A DNA stretch of 64,000 bases. It comes from Paraflavisolibacter caeni. Lineage in GTDB: Bacteria > Bacteroidota > Bacteroidia > Chitinophagales > Chitinophagaceae. This document shows, piece by piece, positions 35,362 through 43,382 of the stretch. The notes beneath the pieces are model-generated. The model made no database searches. It was not told the DNA's origin and worked only from the letters and a program-made list of their open reading frames with translations. Every line of letters starts with the position of its first letter. Position 1 is the stretch's first letter. Position numbers and translations under genes: made by a program. The stretch spans positions 124,001-188,000 of the forward strand of contig NZ_JAOTIF010000002.1 in assembly GCF_025628885.1 (NCBI RefSeq), written 5' to 3'.

Positions 35362-35449
35362 GTTGCTTAAGTGTACCTGCAGTATAGATACTCCATACCA
35401 AAGGCATATCAAAGGCATACCAAAGCCTAGGATAAAGTATGAAAATGGT
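35362..35449. repeat. 11-bp-periodic repeat array, region 1 block a
   Basis: Eight consecutive 11-base units; the clearest are ATACCAAAGGC, ATATCAAAGGC and ATACCAAAGCC at 35395-35427. The block starts with TTAAGTGTACCTGCAGTAT, matching region 2 at 45335 in 16 of 18 positions. Confidence 0.6.
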
Positions 35450-35512
35450 AAATTTTACTCCCTCCAACACTCTATCAACTTCCAAATCCGAAATCCCAAA
35501 TCTTCTCTCTTC

Positions 35513-35655
35513 CATAGGTCAAGTATAGATCAAGCATACTTACCCCATACTTACTCCCTACCTACTCCGTACTTGAGCCATACCTTAGCCGTACTTAAGG
35601 TTAGACTACTTCGACCATCCTTCGATCATCCTTCGACTATCCTTCGACTATGCTT
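35513..35655. repeat. 11-bp-periodic repeat array, region 1 block b (13 units)
   Basis: Thirteen back-to-back 11-base units. Examples: CATACTTACCC, CATACTTACTC, CCTACCTACTC, CGTACTTGAGC, CATACCTTAGC, CGTACTTAAGG, then CGACCATCCTT, CGATCATCCTT, CGACTATCCTT, CGACTATGCTT. The period holds exactly through all 143 bases although the unit sequence drifts. Parts match region 2 (45224-45391) in reverse complement. Confidence 0.75.
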
Positions 35656-35812
35656 CGATCTGAATGCAGCAAATGCTCATAAAGAAGGGGAAAACAACCT
35701 ACAGGCAGAACGCCCTAAAAAGCCCAGAACGGAGGCAGTGGAACTGCGCCTAAAGGTACAACACAAACCCCCCACTTTCAAAGTTTTGACCCCCCTCACT
35801 TTACCTTTCTCC

Positions 35813-35842
35813 CATTCGTCATTCGAATCATTCGTCATTCCC
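35813..35842. repeat. ATTCGTCATTCG intergenic repeat, copy 3
   Basis: CATTCGTCATTCGAATCATT followed by CGTCATTCCC, the most complete copy: two ATTCGTCATTC words around a TTCGAA centre. It lies about 60 bases before the aldo/keto reductase gene. Confidence 0.6.
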
Positions 35843-35903
35843 TAAACCTGTTGTATCTTCCATTATAGAGCACTCATAAATCATAATTCGAAATCTTCAT
35901 TGT

Positions 35904-36893
35904 ATGGAATACAGACGCATGGGAAAAACTGGCTTGCAGTTGAGCGTATTATCTTTTGGCAGCTGGGTAACCTTTCATAAACAGATCGATGATGGTATTG
36001 CTGATGAACTGATGGGACTTGCATATGATAACGGCGTGAACTTCTTTGATAATGCCGAAGTGTATGCTCGTGGCGAAAGTGAAAAGCAAATGGGCCGCGT
36101 CTTAAAGAAAAAAGGCTGGGACCGTACTTCCTATACCATTAGCAGTAAAGCATTCTTTGGCAGTCGCGGACCTGAGAACAAACCCAATCAAACTGGCCTT
36201 AGTCGCAAACATTTAGTTGAGGCATGCCATGAAGCCTTAAAGCGTTTTCAAACTGACTACCTGGATATTTACTTCTGTCACCGTCCCGATAAGAATGTGA
36301 CTATAGAAGAAGTCGTGTGGACTATGAACATATTGATGCAACAAGGGAAGATTTTATACTGGGGCACATCTGAATGGAGCGGGGTGGAAATTATGGAAGC
36401 CCACCGGGTAGCACAGGAATACAAACTGATAGGTCCGGCTGTTGAGCAGCCCCAATACAACCTATTAGAACGGAATAAAATGGAAAAAGATTTCCTGATG
36501 ATCTTTAAAACTGTGGGTTTGGGCACTACAATATGGAGTCCCCTGGCATCCGGACTGCTGACAGGTAAATACAACAAAGGAATTCCCGAGAATAGTCGCT
36601 TTGCCCTGGAAGGTTTTGACTGGTTGCGCGATCAGTGGATGATGGAGGACAAGTTGATGAAAGTTAGAAAGCTCACCGACTTTGCCGGCGAACTGGGCAT
36701 ACCGGTTGCCACTCTGGCCATTGCATGGACTATTAAAAACCCCAAAGTCACTACTGCCATCCTTGGAGCTACCAAAAGGGAGCAATTAACGGAGAATTTG
36801 AAAGCCCTGGGCGAAATGAATAAACTGACCCCAGAAGTAATGCAGCAAATAGAAGATATTATGCACACCAAACCCAAATTACCAGATTTCTAA
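35904..36893 (+). CDS. Aldo/keto reductase (Kv-beta-like)
   Basis: NADPH-dependent oxidoreductase of 329 residues, of the subfamily related to potassium-channel beta subunits. The catalytic tetrad is readable: Asp and Tyr in FFDNAEVYARGESEKQMG, Lys in TISSKAFF, His in IYFCHRPD. The C-terminal LGATKREQLTENLKAL binds the NADPH ribose phosphate. N-terminus MEYRRMGKTGLQLSVLSFGSW is typical. Physiological substrate unknown; possibly an aldehyde. Confidence 0.92.
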   Translation: MEYRRMGKTGLQLSVLSFGSWVTFHKQIDDGIADELMGLAYDNGVNFFDNAEVYARGESEKQMGRVLKKKGWDRTSYTISSKAFFGSRGPENKPNQTGLSRKHLVEACHEALKRFQTDYLDIYFCHRPDKNVTIEEVVWTMNILMQQGKILYWGTSEWSGVEIMEAHRVAQEYKLIGPAVEQPQYNLLERNKMEKDFLMIFKTVGLGTTIWSPLASGLLTGKYNKGIPENSRFALEGFDWLRDQWMMEDKLMKVRKLTDFAGELGIPVATLAIAWTIKNPKVTTAILGATKREQLTENLKALGEMNKLTPEVMQQIEDIMHTKPKLPDF

Positions 36894-36918
36894 TACAATT
36901 CACTCTTTAAGAGTTGTG

Positions 36919-36945
36919 ATCAATGCCAGAGCATTGATATGTTTT
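36919..36945 (+). terminator. Hairpin after the aldo/keto reductase gene
   Basis: ATCAATGC and its complement form an 8-bp stem with a CAGA loop, followed by ATGTTTT. It lies 28 bases before the next start, so it may attenuate as well as terminate. Confidence 0.5.
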
Positions 36946-36972
36946 ATTGATTTTCCCTTCTAATGAAATCAT

Positions 36973-37827
36973 ATGAGTTTACAAACACAGTTTGATGCAG
37001 TTGCTCCCTTTAGAGGGACTGGTGCAGTATTGATTACAGGTGCTTCACGCGGCATCGGTAAAGCCATTGCCCTCCGTTTAGCAAAAGAAGGAGCAAGGAT
37101 AGCCATTGCTGCCAAAACCACAGAACCGCACCCCAAACTGGAAGGCACGATCTATGAAACAGCAAAAGAAATAGAAGCATTAGGCGGCAAGGCGCTACCC
37201 CTCCAGGTAGATATCCGCTTTGAAGACCAGATCATGGCTGCAGTGGAAGAAACCGTAAAAACCTTTGGTGGAATTGATATCCTAGTCAATAATGCCAGTG
37301 CCATTAGCCTTACTCCTACAGAACAAACAGACCCTAAGCGCTACGACCTGATGCATGACATCAATGTGCGCGGAACATTCTTTATGAGCAAGGCTTGTAT
37401 TCCTCATCTCAAAAAGTCTGCGAACCCGCATATTTTAAATCTATCCCCTCCATTGGATCTGAACCCTAAATGGTTCGCTCCTCATTTAGCTTATACAATG
37501 AGCAAGTATGGCATGAGCATGGTTGTAAATGGGCTGGCAGAAGAACTACGGCAGCTCCATATTGCTGTCAATGCGCTATGGCCCAAAACCACAATTGCCA
37601 CTGCTGCTGTACAAAACCTGTTGGGTGGTGACTTTATGGTGCAGAGAAGCCGGACGCCTGAGATTGTTGCTGAAGCGGCATATTACATCTTACGCAGGCC
37701 TTCGTCTTCTTGTACTGGTAATTTCTTTATCGATGAAGAGGTGCTGAAGGAAGAGGGTATTACTGACTTGAGCCAATATGCAGTAAATCCATCAGAAAGT
37801 CTAATGCCTGACTTGTTTATTGGATAA
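36973..37827 (+). CDS. SDR-family oxidoreductase (HSDL2-like)
   Basis: Short-chain dehydrogenase of 284 residues resembling the SDR domain of hydroxysteroid dehydrogenase-like protein 2. Cofactor motif TGASRGIGKA near residue 21, NNASAI, catalytic Tyr and Lys in YTMSKYGMS, and the subfamily's NLSPPLDLNPKWF and ALWPKTTIATAAVQNLLGG. The sterol-carrier domain found in HSDL2 is absent. It may act in fatty acid or polyketide reduction; the substrate is not known. Confidence 0.88.
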   Translation: MSLQTQFDAVAPFRGTGAVLITGASRGIGKAIALRLAKEGARIAIAAKTTEPHPKLEGTIYETAKEIEALGGKALPLQVDIRFEDQIMAAVEETVKTFGGIDILVNNASAISLTPTEQTDPKRYDLMHDINVRGTFFMSKACIPHLKKSANPHILNLSPPLDLNPKWFAPHLAYTMSKYGMSMVVNGLAEELRQLHIAVNALWPKTTIATAAVQNLLGGDFMVQRSRTPEIVAEAAYYILRRPSSSCTGNFFIDEEVLKEEGITDLSQYAVNPSESLMPDLFIG

Positions 37828-37864
37828 AAGGCACTTACCTTAAATTGAGTGCCCTTAAAATAAA

Positions 37865-37911
37865 ATACCCTTTACAAAAGACTAGGAAAACATATCTTTT
37901 GTAAAGGGTAT
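37865..37911. terminator. Terminator between convergent SDR and lysS genes
   Basis: A 17-bp perfect stem (37865-37881 with 37895-37911) and 13-base loop. On the minus strand it is followed by TTTATTTT, making it a good terminator for lysS, which ends 16 bases away. Confidence 0.75.
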
Positions 37912-37926
37912 ATAGTGTATTAATAT

Positions 37927-39480
37927 TTAACAGGAAACATCTTTATCCTCTTCTGTCTCTACTTCAAACTTCTCTGGTCTCATTTGCGGGAATAACAACA
38001 CATCCTGGATAGAAGGCTGGTTGGTAAGTAGCATGCACAGGCGGTCAATTCCAAAACCAATACCAGATGTAGGTGGCATGCCGTATTCCAAGGCACGGAG
38101 GAAGTCATAATCAATGTACATGGCCTCAACATCGCCACGTTCCATCAAACGCACTTGCTCTTCAAAACGCTCACGCTGGTCGATAGGATCGTTCAACTCA
38201 CTATAAGCGTTGGCAATTTCTTTACCATTGATGATCAATTCAAAGCGCTCTACCAGTCCGGGTTTGCTGCGGTGCTTCTTCGTCAGCGGGCTCATTTCTA
38301 CAGGGTAGTCAGTAATGAACGTAGGCTGCACATAGTGGTGCTCACAACGCTCACCAAAGATCTCGTCAATCAGCTTGCCGTGTCCCATAGTTTCGTCTAC
38401 TTCAATGCGCAATTGTTTACACACGTCACGCAGAGCTGCTTCATCCATCTGGCTCACGTCAAATCCTGTATGCTCTTTGATAGCATCATAGATAGAAATG
38501 CGCTTAAAAGGAGCTTTAAAGCTGATGATGTTTTCTCCCACCTGTACATCGGTGGTGCCAGTAACATTATCTGCCGCATTCTCCAGCAGACGCTCAGTGA
38601 CATTCATCATCCACAGGTAATCTTTATACGCAACGTAAAACTCAAGAATGGTGAACTCTGGATTGTGTGTACGGTCCATACCTTCATTGCGGAAGTTGCG
38701 GCTGAACTCATACACCCAGTCAAAGCCGCCAACGATCAGTCGCTTTAAATACAATTCGTTGGCAATACGCAGGTAAAATGGTACATCCAGGGCATTATGA
38801 TGGGTAATGAACGGACGGGCCGCTGCACCCCCAGGAATGCTTTGTAATACAGGCGTATCTACTTCCAGTGCACCATGGTTGTTCAAAAAGTCCCGGATCG
38901 AGTTAATCAGCTTCGTACGTTTTAAGAACGTTTCTTTAATAGAAGGATTAATGACCAGGTCTGCATAACGCTGGCGGTATTTAAATTCCGGATCAGTAAC
39001 GGCATCAAATACCTGACCTTCAGCTTCCTTCACAATCGGCAATGGTCTGAGTGATTTTGCCAATACAACCAATTCTTTTACATGCACGGAGATTTCACCG
39101 GTTTTAGTGCGGAATCCAAAGCCTTTCACTCCAATAATATCACCGATATCCAATAGTTTTTTCCAAACCTGGTCATAAAGAGAAGTGTCTTCCCCTTTGG
39201 CCAGGTCATCCCTGCGGATGTACAACTGGATACGTCCATGTGAGTCTTGCAAAACGGCGAAGGATGCTTTACCCATATCGCGCACACTCATGATGCGGCC
39301 TGCCAGGCACACATCTGCGAACTCTTCCTTCCTGTCGTCGTGATATGAATTCTTAATGGTTGTTGAATATGTATTTACGGGATATAAGGCGGCAGGGTAG
39401 GGGTCAATGCCCATTTTTTGCAATTCTGCCAACTTTTCTCTGCGTACAATTTCCTGCTCTGATAAATGCGTAGACTGCAT
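37927..39480 (-). CDS. lysS: Lysyl-tRNA synthetase (class II)
   Basis: Charges tRNA-Lys. The 517-residue protein has the N-terminal OB-fold anticodon-binding domain ([32 protein letters not shown]) and the class II core with motif 1 ([26 protein letters not shown]), motif 2 ([26 protein letters not shown], split here) and motif 3 ([15 protein letters not shown]). Length is standard. A TACTTTTG box lies 19 bases upstream of the ATG. Confidence 0.97.
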   Translation of the reverse strand: MQSTHLSEQEIVRREKLAELQKMGIDPYPAALYPVNTYSTTIKNSYHDDRKEEFADVCLAGRIMSVRDMGKASFAVLQDSHGRIQLYIRRDDLAKGEDTSLYDQVWKKLLDIGDIIGVKGFGFRTKTGEISVHVKELVVLAKSLRPLPIVKEAEGQVFDAVTDPEFKYRQRYADLVINPSIKETFLKRTKLINSIRDFLNNHGALEVDTPVLQSIPGGAAARPFITHHNALDVPFYLRIANELYLKRLIVGGFDWVYEFSRNFRNEGMDRTHNPEFTILEFYVAYKDYLWMMNVTERLLENAADNVTGTTDVQVGENIISFKAPFKRISIYDAIKEHTGFDVSQMDEAALRDVCKQLRIEVDETMGHGKLIDEIFGERCEHHYVQPTFITDYPVEMSPLTKKHRSKPGLVERFELIINGKEIANAYSELNDPIDQRERFEEQVRLMERGDVEAMYIDYDFLRALEYGMPPTSGIGFGIDRLCMLLTNQPSIQDVLLFPQMRPEKFEVETEEDKDVSC

Positions 39481-39499
39481 ACTATAAAAACTTGTTGCG

Positions 39500-39507
39500 C
39501 AAAAGTA
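39500..39507 (-). promoter_or_regulatory. -7 box TACTTTTG before lysS
   Basis: Exact TAnnTTTG match on the minus strand, 19 bases before the ATG at 39480. Confidence 0.5.
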
Positions 39508-39732
39508 GGGAAGCTAGGAGAAAAAAGGGTGGGAATGCTTTGTTTGAGTATTTCTTTGGTCATTTTTGAAGGAATTTATCCTATGCAGAAGCCCTATGTA
39601 AAGAATATTGAGGTATTTATTCCTGATAATCGCAATATGATCTCATTATATGATCATGATCAGCAAACTCATCCCATTGTAACCGAAATGAAACTGGCAG
39701 GTATTTTGGAAATAACAAATAAACTGAACCTT

Positions 39733-40467
39733 ATGTTTAAAGCTATATTCCTTTCCTTTATGATAAGTGTTGGATTGATGTCATGTGATGTATTGTCTAA
39801 TGTTTCTGGCAGTAGTCCTTTAATTAGTGAGGAAGAGGCAGCTCAGGGAATCCGAGAAGCCCTGGATCAGGGGGTAGGCAGGGGAATCCAAACGCTCAAT
39901 GTGACCGATGGATTCTTTGGCAACCAGGCTTATAAGTTATTACTACCACCAGAAGCCCAGAAAATTGAGAGTACCATGCGGCAACTGGGAATGAGCCCTT
40001 TGGTAGATAAAGCCGTTCTTCAGATTAACCGTGCTGCAGAGGATGCAGTAGGCTTTGCCCGTCCTGTTTTTCTGGATGCAATCAAAGCAATGACCATCAA
40101 TGATGCTTTGGGTATTATCAAAGGACCCAAAGATGCTGCCACACAGTACTTCAGGCTAAAGACAACAGACAATTTGATCAATGCTTTTACGCCAGTGATC
40201 AAGGGGTCCCTGGAGAAGTTTAGTGCTACTAAATACTACGATGAACTGATTACTACTTACAATCGTTTCCCGACAACTGTAAACAAGTTAAATCCAGATC
40301 TTACAGCGTACGTCGCAGATAGGGCTGTTGCCACATTATTCGACCAGATAGCTAAAGAGGAGGCCAACATTAGGGAAAATCCTGCGGCCCGCACGACAGA
40401 GATACTGAAGAAAGTATTTAATAAACGGGTAACAGCTGGATCGCCTGTGGCAAATGGACAGTGGTAG
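39733..40467 (+). CDS. DUF4197 lipoprotein
   Basis: Start chosen at 39733, where MFKAIFLSFMISVGLMSCDVLSN gives a lipoprotein signal with lipobox GLMSC. The frame is open another 89 codons upstream, but that part has no signal or family character and runs into the lysS promoter. The mature protein has the DUF4197 pattern: ISEEEAAQGIREALDQGVGRGIQTL, LLPPEAQKIESTMRQLGMSPLVDKAVLQINRAAEDA and DALGIIKGPKDAATQYF. Function unknown. Confidence 0.87.
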   Translation: MFKAIFLSFMISVGLMSCDVLSNVSGSSPLISEEEAAQGIREALDQGVGRGIQTLNVTDGFFGNQAYKLLLPPEAQKIESTMRQLGMSPLVDKAVLQINRAAEDAVGFARPVFLDAIKAMTINDALGIIKGPKDAATQYFRLKTTDNLINAFTPVIKGSLEKFSATKYYDELITTYNRFPTTVNKLNPDLTAYVADRAVATLFDQIAKEEANIRENPAARTTEILKKVFNKRVTAGSPVANGQW

Positions 40468-40477
40468 ATTTTGTAAT

Positions 40478-40521
40478 AAATTATTGATTACTGATGATGC
40501 ATCATCAGTAATCAATAATTT
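40478..40521. terminator. 44-bp perfect palindrome between convergent genes
   Basis: The 22 bases from 40478 (starting AAATTATTGATTACTG) are the exact reverse complement of the next 22, with no spacer. It can fold as a hairpin on both strands between the DUF4197 gene and the Zn-dehydrogenase gene. T-runs are short, so it is an atypical bidirectional terminator. Confidence 0.6.
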
Positions 40522-40526
40522 CTCAA

Positions 40527-41543
40527 CTATTCAACTTCAACCATCGCTTTAATGACGCCAAACTCTGGTTTGAGCCAGTTGGCAAATTCATCTTTCACCT
40601 GGTTGAACTGTACACGGTGTGTAATATAGGTAGTGGGTTTCACCCATCCCTTTTTCATGCATGCCACCACGTGTTCAAAGTCGATCCTGTTGGCATTTCT
40701 GCTACTCATAAGAGTCGCTTCCCGCTTGTGAAACTCTGGATGGCTTACCACCAGTTCTCCTTTTTGTAATCCTACAAGTACATAACGGGCACCATGAGCC
40801 ATATACAGGAAGCCTCCATTGATGGCATTCCGGTTGCCGGTAGCATCGATCACTACTGTGGGAAAATCACCGCCGGTAATTTCCTTCAGGCGTTCGCTAA
40901 CATTCTCCTTAGCTGCGTTGATCGTATAGGGTACCTCCAGTTTATCCTTACAAAACTGAAGCCTTTGATCATTAACATCGAGGGCAATCACCTTGCCACC
41001 CGCAATGCGTGCAAACTCAATGATGCCGAGGCCTATAGGACCTGCTCCCATTACTAATACAAACTCGCCAGGCTGTACATCCGCCCTACGTACCCCATGG
41101 GCGCCAATGGCCAGGGGCTCTACCAATGCCAGTTCATCATAAGAAAGTCCTTCCCCATGAATGAGCGAGTAAGACGGTACCCTAAGATATTCTGTCATAC
41201 CACCATGAATATGCACCCCGCACACCTTTATGTTTTGACAGCAGTGCTCTTTGCCGCTGCGGCAGGCAATGCATTTACCACAATAGAAGTAAGGAATAAA
41301 TGTTACGGCTTCTCCTGGTACAAAACCTTCTGCGTCACCTGCTACATATTCAGCAGCAAGTTCATGCCCCAGTATACGGGGGTATTCAAAATAAGGCTGT
41401 GTGCCTTCAAAAGCATGTAGGTCAGTACCGCATATGCCGATGCGTTTAATCTTTAAAAGGGAGTAACCTTCTTCTAATACCGGGTGTTCAATATCCTGGT
41501 ATTCAAACTGACCGGGTGTGGTGCAAATCAAGGATTTCATCAT
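40527..41543 (-). CDS. Zinc-binding alcohol dehydrogenase, sugar-pathway associated
   Basis: Medium-chain dehydrogenase of about 338 residues; start at the ATG at 41543 or the next codon. Catalytic zinc ligands are in GICGTDLHAFEG and GHELAAEYV; the structural zinc cysteines are in CGKCIACRSGKEHCCQN. The NAD-binding motif is VMGAGPIGLGIIEFA. It is last in the minus-strand cluster that looks like oxidative L-fucose breakdown. It may oxidise a sugar or a later intermediate, but which step is unclear because two SDR genes can already fill the dehydrogenase steps. Confidence 0.87.
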   Translation of the reverse strand: MMKSLICTTPGQFEYQDIEHPVLEEGYSLLKIKRIGICGTDLHAFEGTQPYFEYPRILGHELAAEYVAGDAEGFVPGEAVTFIPYFYCGKCIACRSGKEHCCQNIKVCGVHIHGGMTEYLRVPSYSLIHGEGLSYDELALVEPLAIGAHGVRRADVQPGEFVLVMGAGPIGLGIIEFARIAGGKVIALDVNDQRLQFCKDKLEVPYTINAAKENVSERLKEITGGDFPTVVIDATGNRNAINGGFLYMAHGARYVLVGLQKGELVVSHPEFHKREATLMSSRNANRIDFEHVVACMKKGWVKPTTYITHRVQFNQVKDEFANWLKPEFGVIKAMVEVE

Positions 41544-41600
41544 AATCAACTAATCTTGAATCCCGCAAGCGGGATGTTTTTTTATGTAAGGGTAATTCTT

Positions 41601-42389
41601 TTATGCATTTGCCAATGCCCTATCCAGGTGTACATAACCGCCATCAACATGAATGATCTGGCCTGTGGTATGACTTGACTTTTGCGATAAGAGGAAAGCT
41701 GTCATGTTGGCTATTTCTTCCGCGGTAGTCATGCGATTTTCCAAAGGAATCTTGGAAGTGATCTCTTTGAGCTTTTCTTCCGGATTAGACAGGGTTTTGA
41801 TCCATGTATCATAAGCTGGTGTCCAGCACTCAGCTACAACAATAGCATTGACCCTGATACCGTATTTAAGCAATTCTACAGCCCATTCCCTGGTCAAAGC
41901 ATTTCTTCCGCCATTAGCAGCAGCATAAGCAGATGTATTTCCCTGCCCTGTTTCAGCTGTTTTGGAAGTAATATTGACAATAGGACCTTTTGATTTTTTG
42001 AGTTCTGGTAAGGCATACTGAGCCATCAGGTAATAATGTACTACGTTGCGGTGCAGGCTTTCCATGAACCTTTCGTAAGTGCCATTTTCCAGGCCAACAC
42101 CGTCATTAACACCAGCATTGTTTACCAGTCCGTCAATGCGGCCAAACTGATCGACAACTGCTTTTACCGCTTTTTCACAATCCTCAGGCTTGGTTAATTC
42201 TGCAGCTACGGCAAAGGCTTTTCCGCCAGATGCGGCAATGCTATCAACTACTTTTTGGTTGTCTGCCTGCGATCTGCCCACAACTACAGCGACGGCTCCT
42301 TCTGTAGCGATTACCTTGGCAATGCCTTCGCCAATTCCCTTGGCAGCACCTGTCACAATTATAACCTTATCTTTTAAACCTAAATCCAT
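41601..42389 (-). CDS. SDR oxidoreductase, probable L-fucose dehydrogenase
   Basis: Short-chain dehydrogenase of about 263 residues. Start at the ATG at 42389 (MDLGLKDKVIIVTG); a TTG six codons upstream is possible. NAD-binding GAAKGIGEG, NNAGV and the catalytic Ser in NITSK are present. The active-site Tyr lies in SAYAAANGG, where the Lys of the usual YxxxK motif is Asn. The C-terminus VDGGYVHLDRAL is typical of sugar dehydrogenases. Context with a lactonase and an FAH-family hydrolase points to the first step, L-fucose to fuconolactone. Moderately sure of the step. Confidence 0.8.
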   Translation of the reverse strand: MDLGLKDKVIIVTGAAKGIGEGIAKVIATEGAVAVVVGRSQADNQKVVDSIAASGGKAFAVAAELTKPEDCEKAVKAVVDQFGRIDGLVNNAGVNDGVGLENGTYERFMESLHRNVVHYYLMAQYALPELKKSKGPIVNITSKTAETGQGNTSAYAAANGGRNALTREWAVELLKYGIRVNAIVVAECWTPAYDTWIKTLSNPEEKLKEITSKIPLENRMTTAEEIANMTAFLLSQKSSHTTGQIIHVDGGYVHLDRALANA

Positions 42390-42458
42390 AATTTCTTCTT
42401 TAGTCAACGGCTCAACTAAGACCGTTGATTGAATAAATGAATATTATTTAATGGGTCA

Positions 42459-43382
42459 TTACAGATCATAAAACTGCCAGGCATTACCACCAAAAAACAG
42501 TTTTTGTTCTTCTTCAGAAAATGAAGAAAAGTAATCTTTAACGATCCCCAACATGCGCTCGTAAGGGGCAGCAACCAGACAAACCGGCCAGTCAGAACCA
42601 TACATCAGTCTTTTGATTCCAAATGCCTCCACCACTGCGTCCAGGTATGGAGTGAATTCTTCTTTCTTCCAGTTCTTCCAGTCTGCTTCAGTTACCATAC
42701 CCGATACTTTGCAAAACACATTTTCAAATTGTGCTACCATCGCAATATCCTTCTTCCATTCGTCAATCTTTTTGTCCTTTATATAAGGTTTGGCGATATG
42801 ATCAATGACAAACTTCTGATCAGGAAAAGCAGCAACAAATTCTTTCGTAAATGCGAGTTGGTCCGGGAAGATGAGGATGTCGTAAGTTAAGTTGTATTTT
42901 TTTAACAGGCTGATGCCATTCATAAAGGTAGGGCGCAACATGAAATCACGCTGCGGTTCACCCTGGAGCACATGGCGGAAGCCCTTCAACTTTTTAAACC
43001 CACTATAGTAAGATAGGCGTTCTTCTATATTCTCTGCCTGCAAGTCAACCCAGCCTACCACGCCTTTGATAAAGTCGTTCTGGTCAGCATTGGCCAGCTG
43101 GAAGTCATTTTCTGCTTCCGTTTGGTCAGACTGCACTGTAACGCATCCTTCAAATCCATTGGCCTGAAGAACAGGATACAAGTCCTGGGGAAGAAAATCC
43201 CTTTGGATCACCTTCATTTCATCATTGATCCAGCTATCCCTTACAGGGTCAAATTTCCAGAAATGTTGGTGGGAGTCAATACCCCCAACATTTCTGGCCG
43301 AACCTCCAGTCTCCAAAGGAGCGTACTGAAGTCTTTTATTATTTGTAGATTCCAAAGTCTGAGGATTATTTGGTAAAGGCAA
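42459..43382 (-). CDS. Amidohydrolase, probable L-fuconolactonase (start disrupted or non-ATG)
   Basis: TIM-barrel amidohydrolase of the lactonase group; it would open L-fuconolactone to L-fuconate. Conserved core: IDSHQHFWKFDP at the metal site, GWVDLQ, FVIDHIAKPYI and MYGSDWPV near the C-terminus. Relatives normally begin a few residues before IDSHQHFW. Here the in-frame codons upstream contain no ATG back to a TTG at 43382, inside the preceding gene. An ATG at 43291 is one base out of frame, across a run of five Gs. A quasi-palindrome covers the same spot. Either it uses a TTG start with coupling to the upstream gene, or the start is altered. Confidence 0.8.
   Translation of the reverse strand: MPLPNNPQTLESTNNKRLQYAPLETGGSARNVGGIDSHQHFWKFDPVRDSWINDEMKVIQRDFLPQDLYPVLQANGFEGCVTVQSDQTEAENDFQLANADQNDFIKGVVGWVDLQAENIEERLSYYSGFKKLKGFRHVLQGEPQRDFMLRPTFMNGISLLKKYNLTYDILIFPDQLAFTKEFVAAFPDQKFVIDHIAKPYIKDKKIDEWKKDIAMVAQFENVFCKVSGMVTEADWKNWKKEEFTPYLDAVVEAFGIKRLMYGSDWPVCLVAAPYERMLGIVKDYFSSFSEEEQKLFFGGNAWQFYDL
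43257..43297. repeat. Quasi-palindrome at the 5' end of the lactonase gene
   Basis: CCAGAAATGTTGG at 43257 (plus strand) is mirrored by its complement ending at 43297, with imperfect extension of the arms and a loop of about 9-11 bases. One arm encodes the conserved HQHFW residues; the other covers the out-of-frame ATG and the G-run. Confidence 0.7.

Larger units (their letters stand above)
35228..35903. other. Long intergenic region with terminator and repeats
   Basis: 676 bases with no credible gene. In order it holds a 19-bp-stem terminator, a first block of 11-bp units (35362-35449), a G-poor stretch, a longer 11-bp array (35513-35655), and a copy of the ATTCGTCATTCG repeat (35813-35842). 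A long open frame crosses it but has a TTG start and low-complexity content (see rejected items). Confidence 0.7.

Noticed and set aside
35513-35655. CRISPR-like appearance of the repeat array
   Set aside because: Units are contiguous 11-mers with no unique spacers and no cas genes nearby.
35285-35845. A 186-codon open frame on the plus strand in the intergenic region after lptC
   Set aside because: It starts with TTG inside a terminator hairpin, crosses the 11-bp repeat arrays (which shift frame with each unit), is rich in Pro, Leu, Ser and His without domain character, and has no promoter or family resemblance.
38155-38748. A 197-codon open frame antisense to lysS
   Set aside because: Lies wholly inside the strongly conserved lysS coding sequence on the other strand; no family resemblance.
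39466-39732. N-terminal extension of the DUF4197 lipoprotein by 89 codons
   Set aside because: It would bury the lipoprotein signal inside the protein and overlaps the lysS start and promoter.
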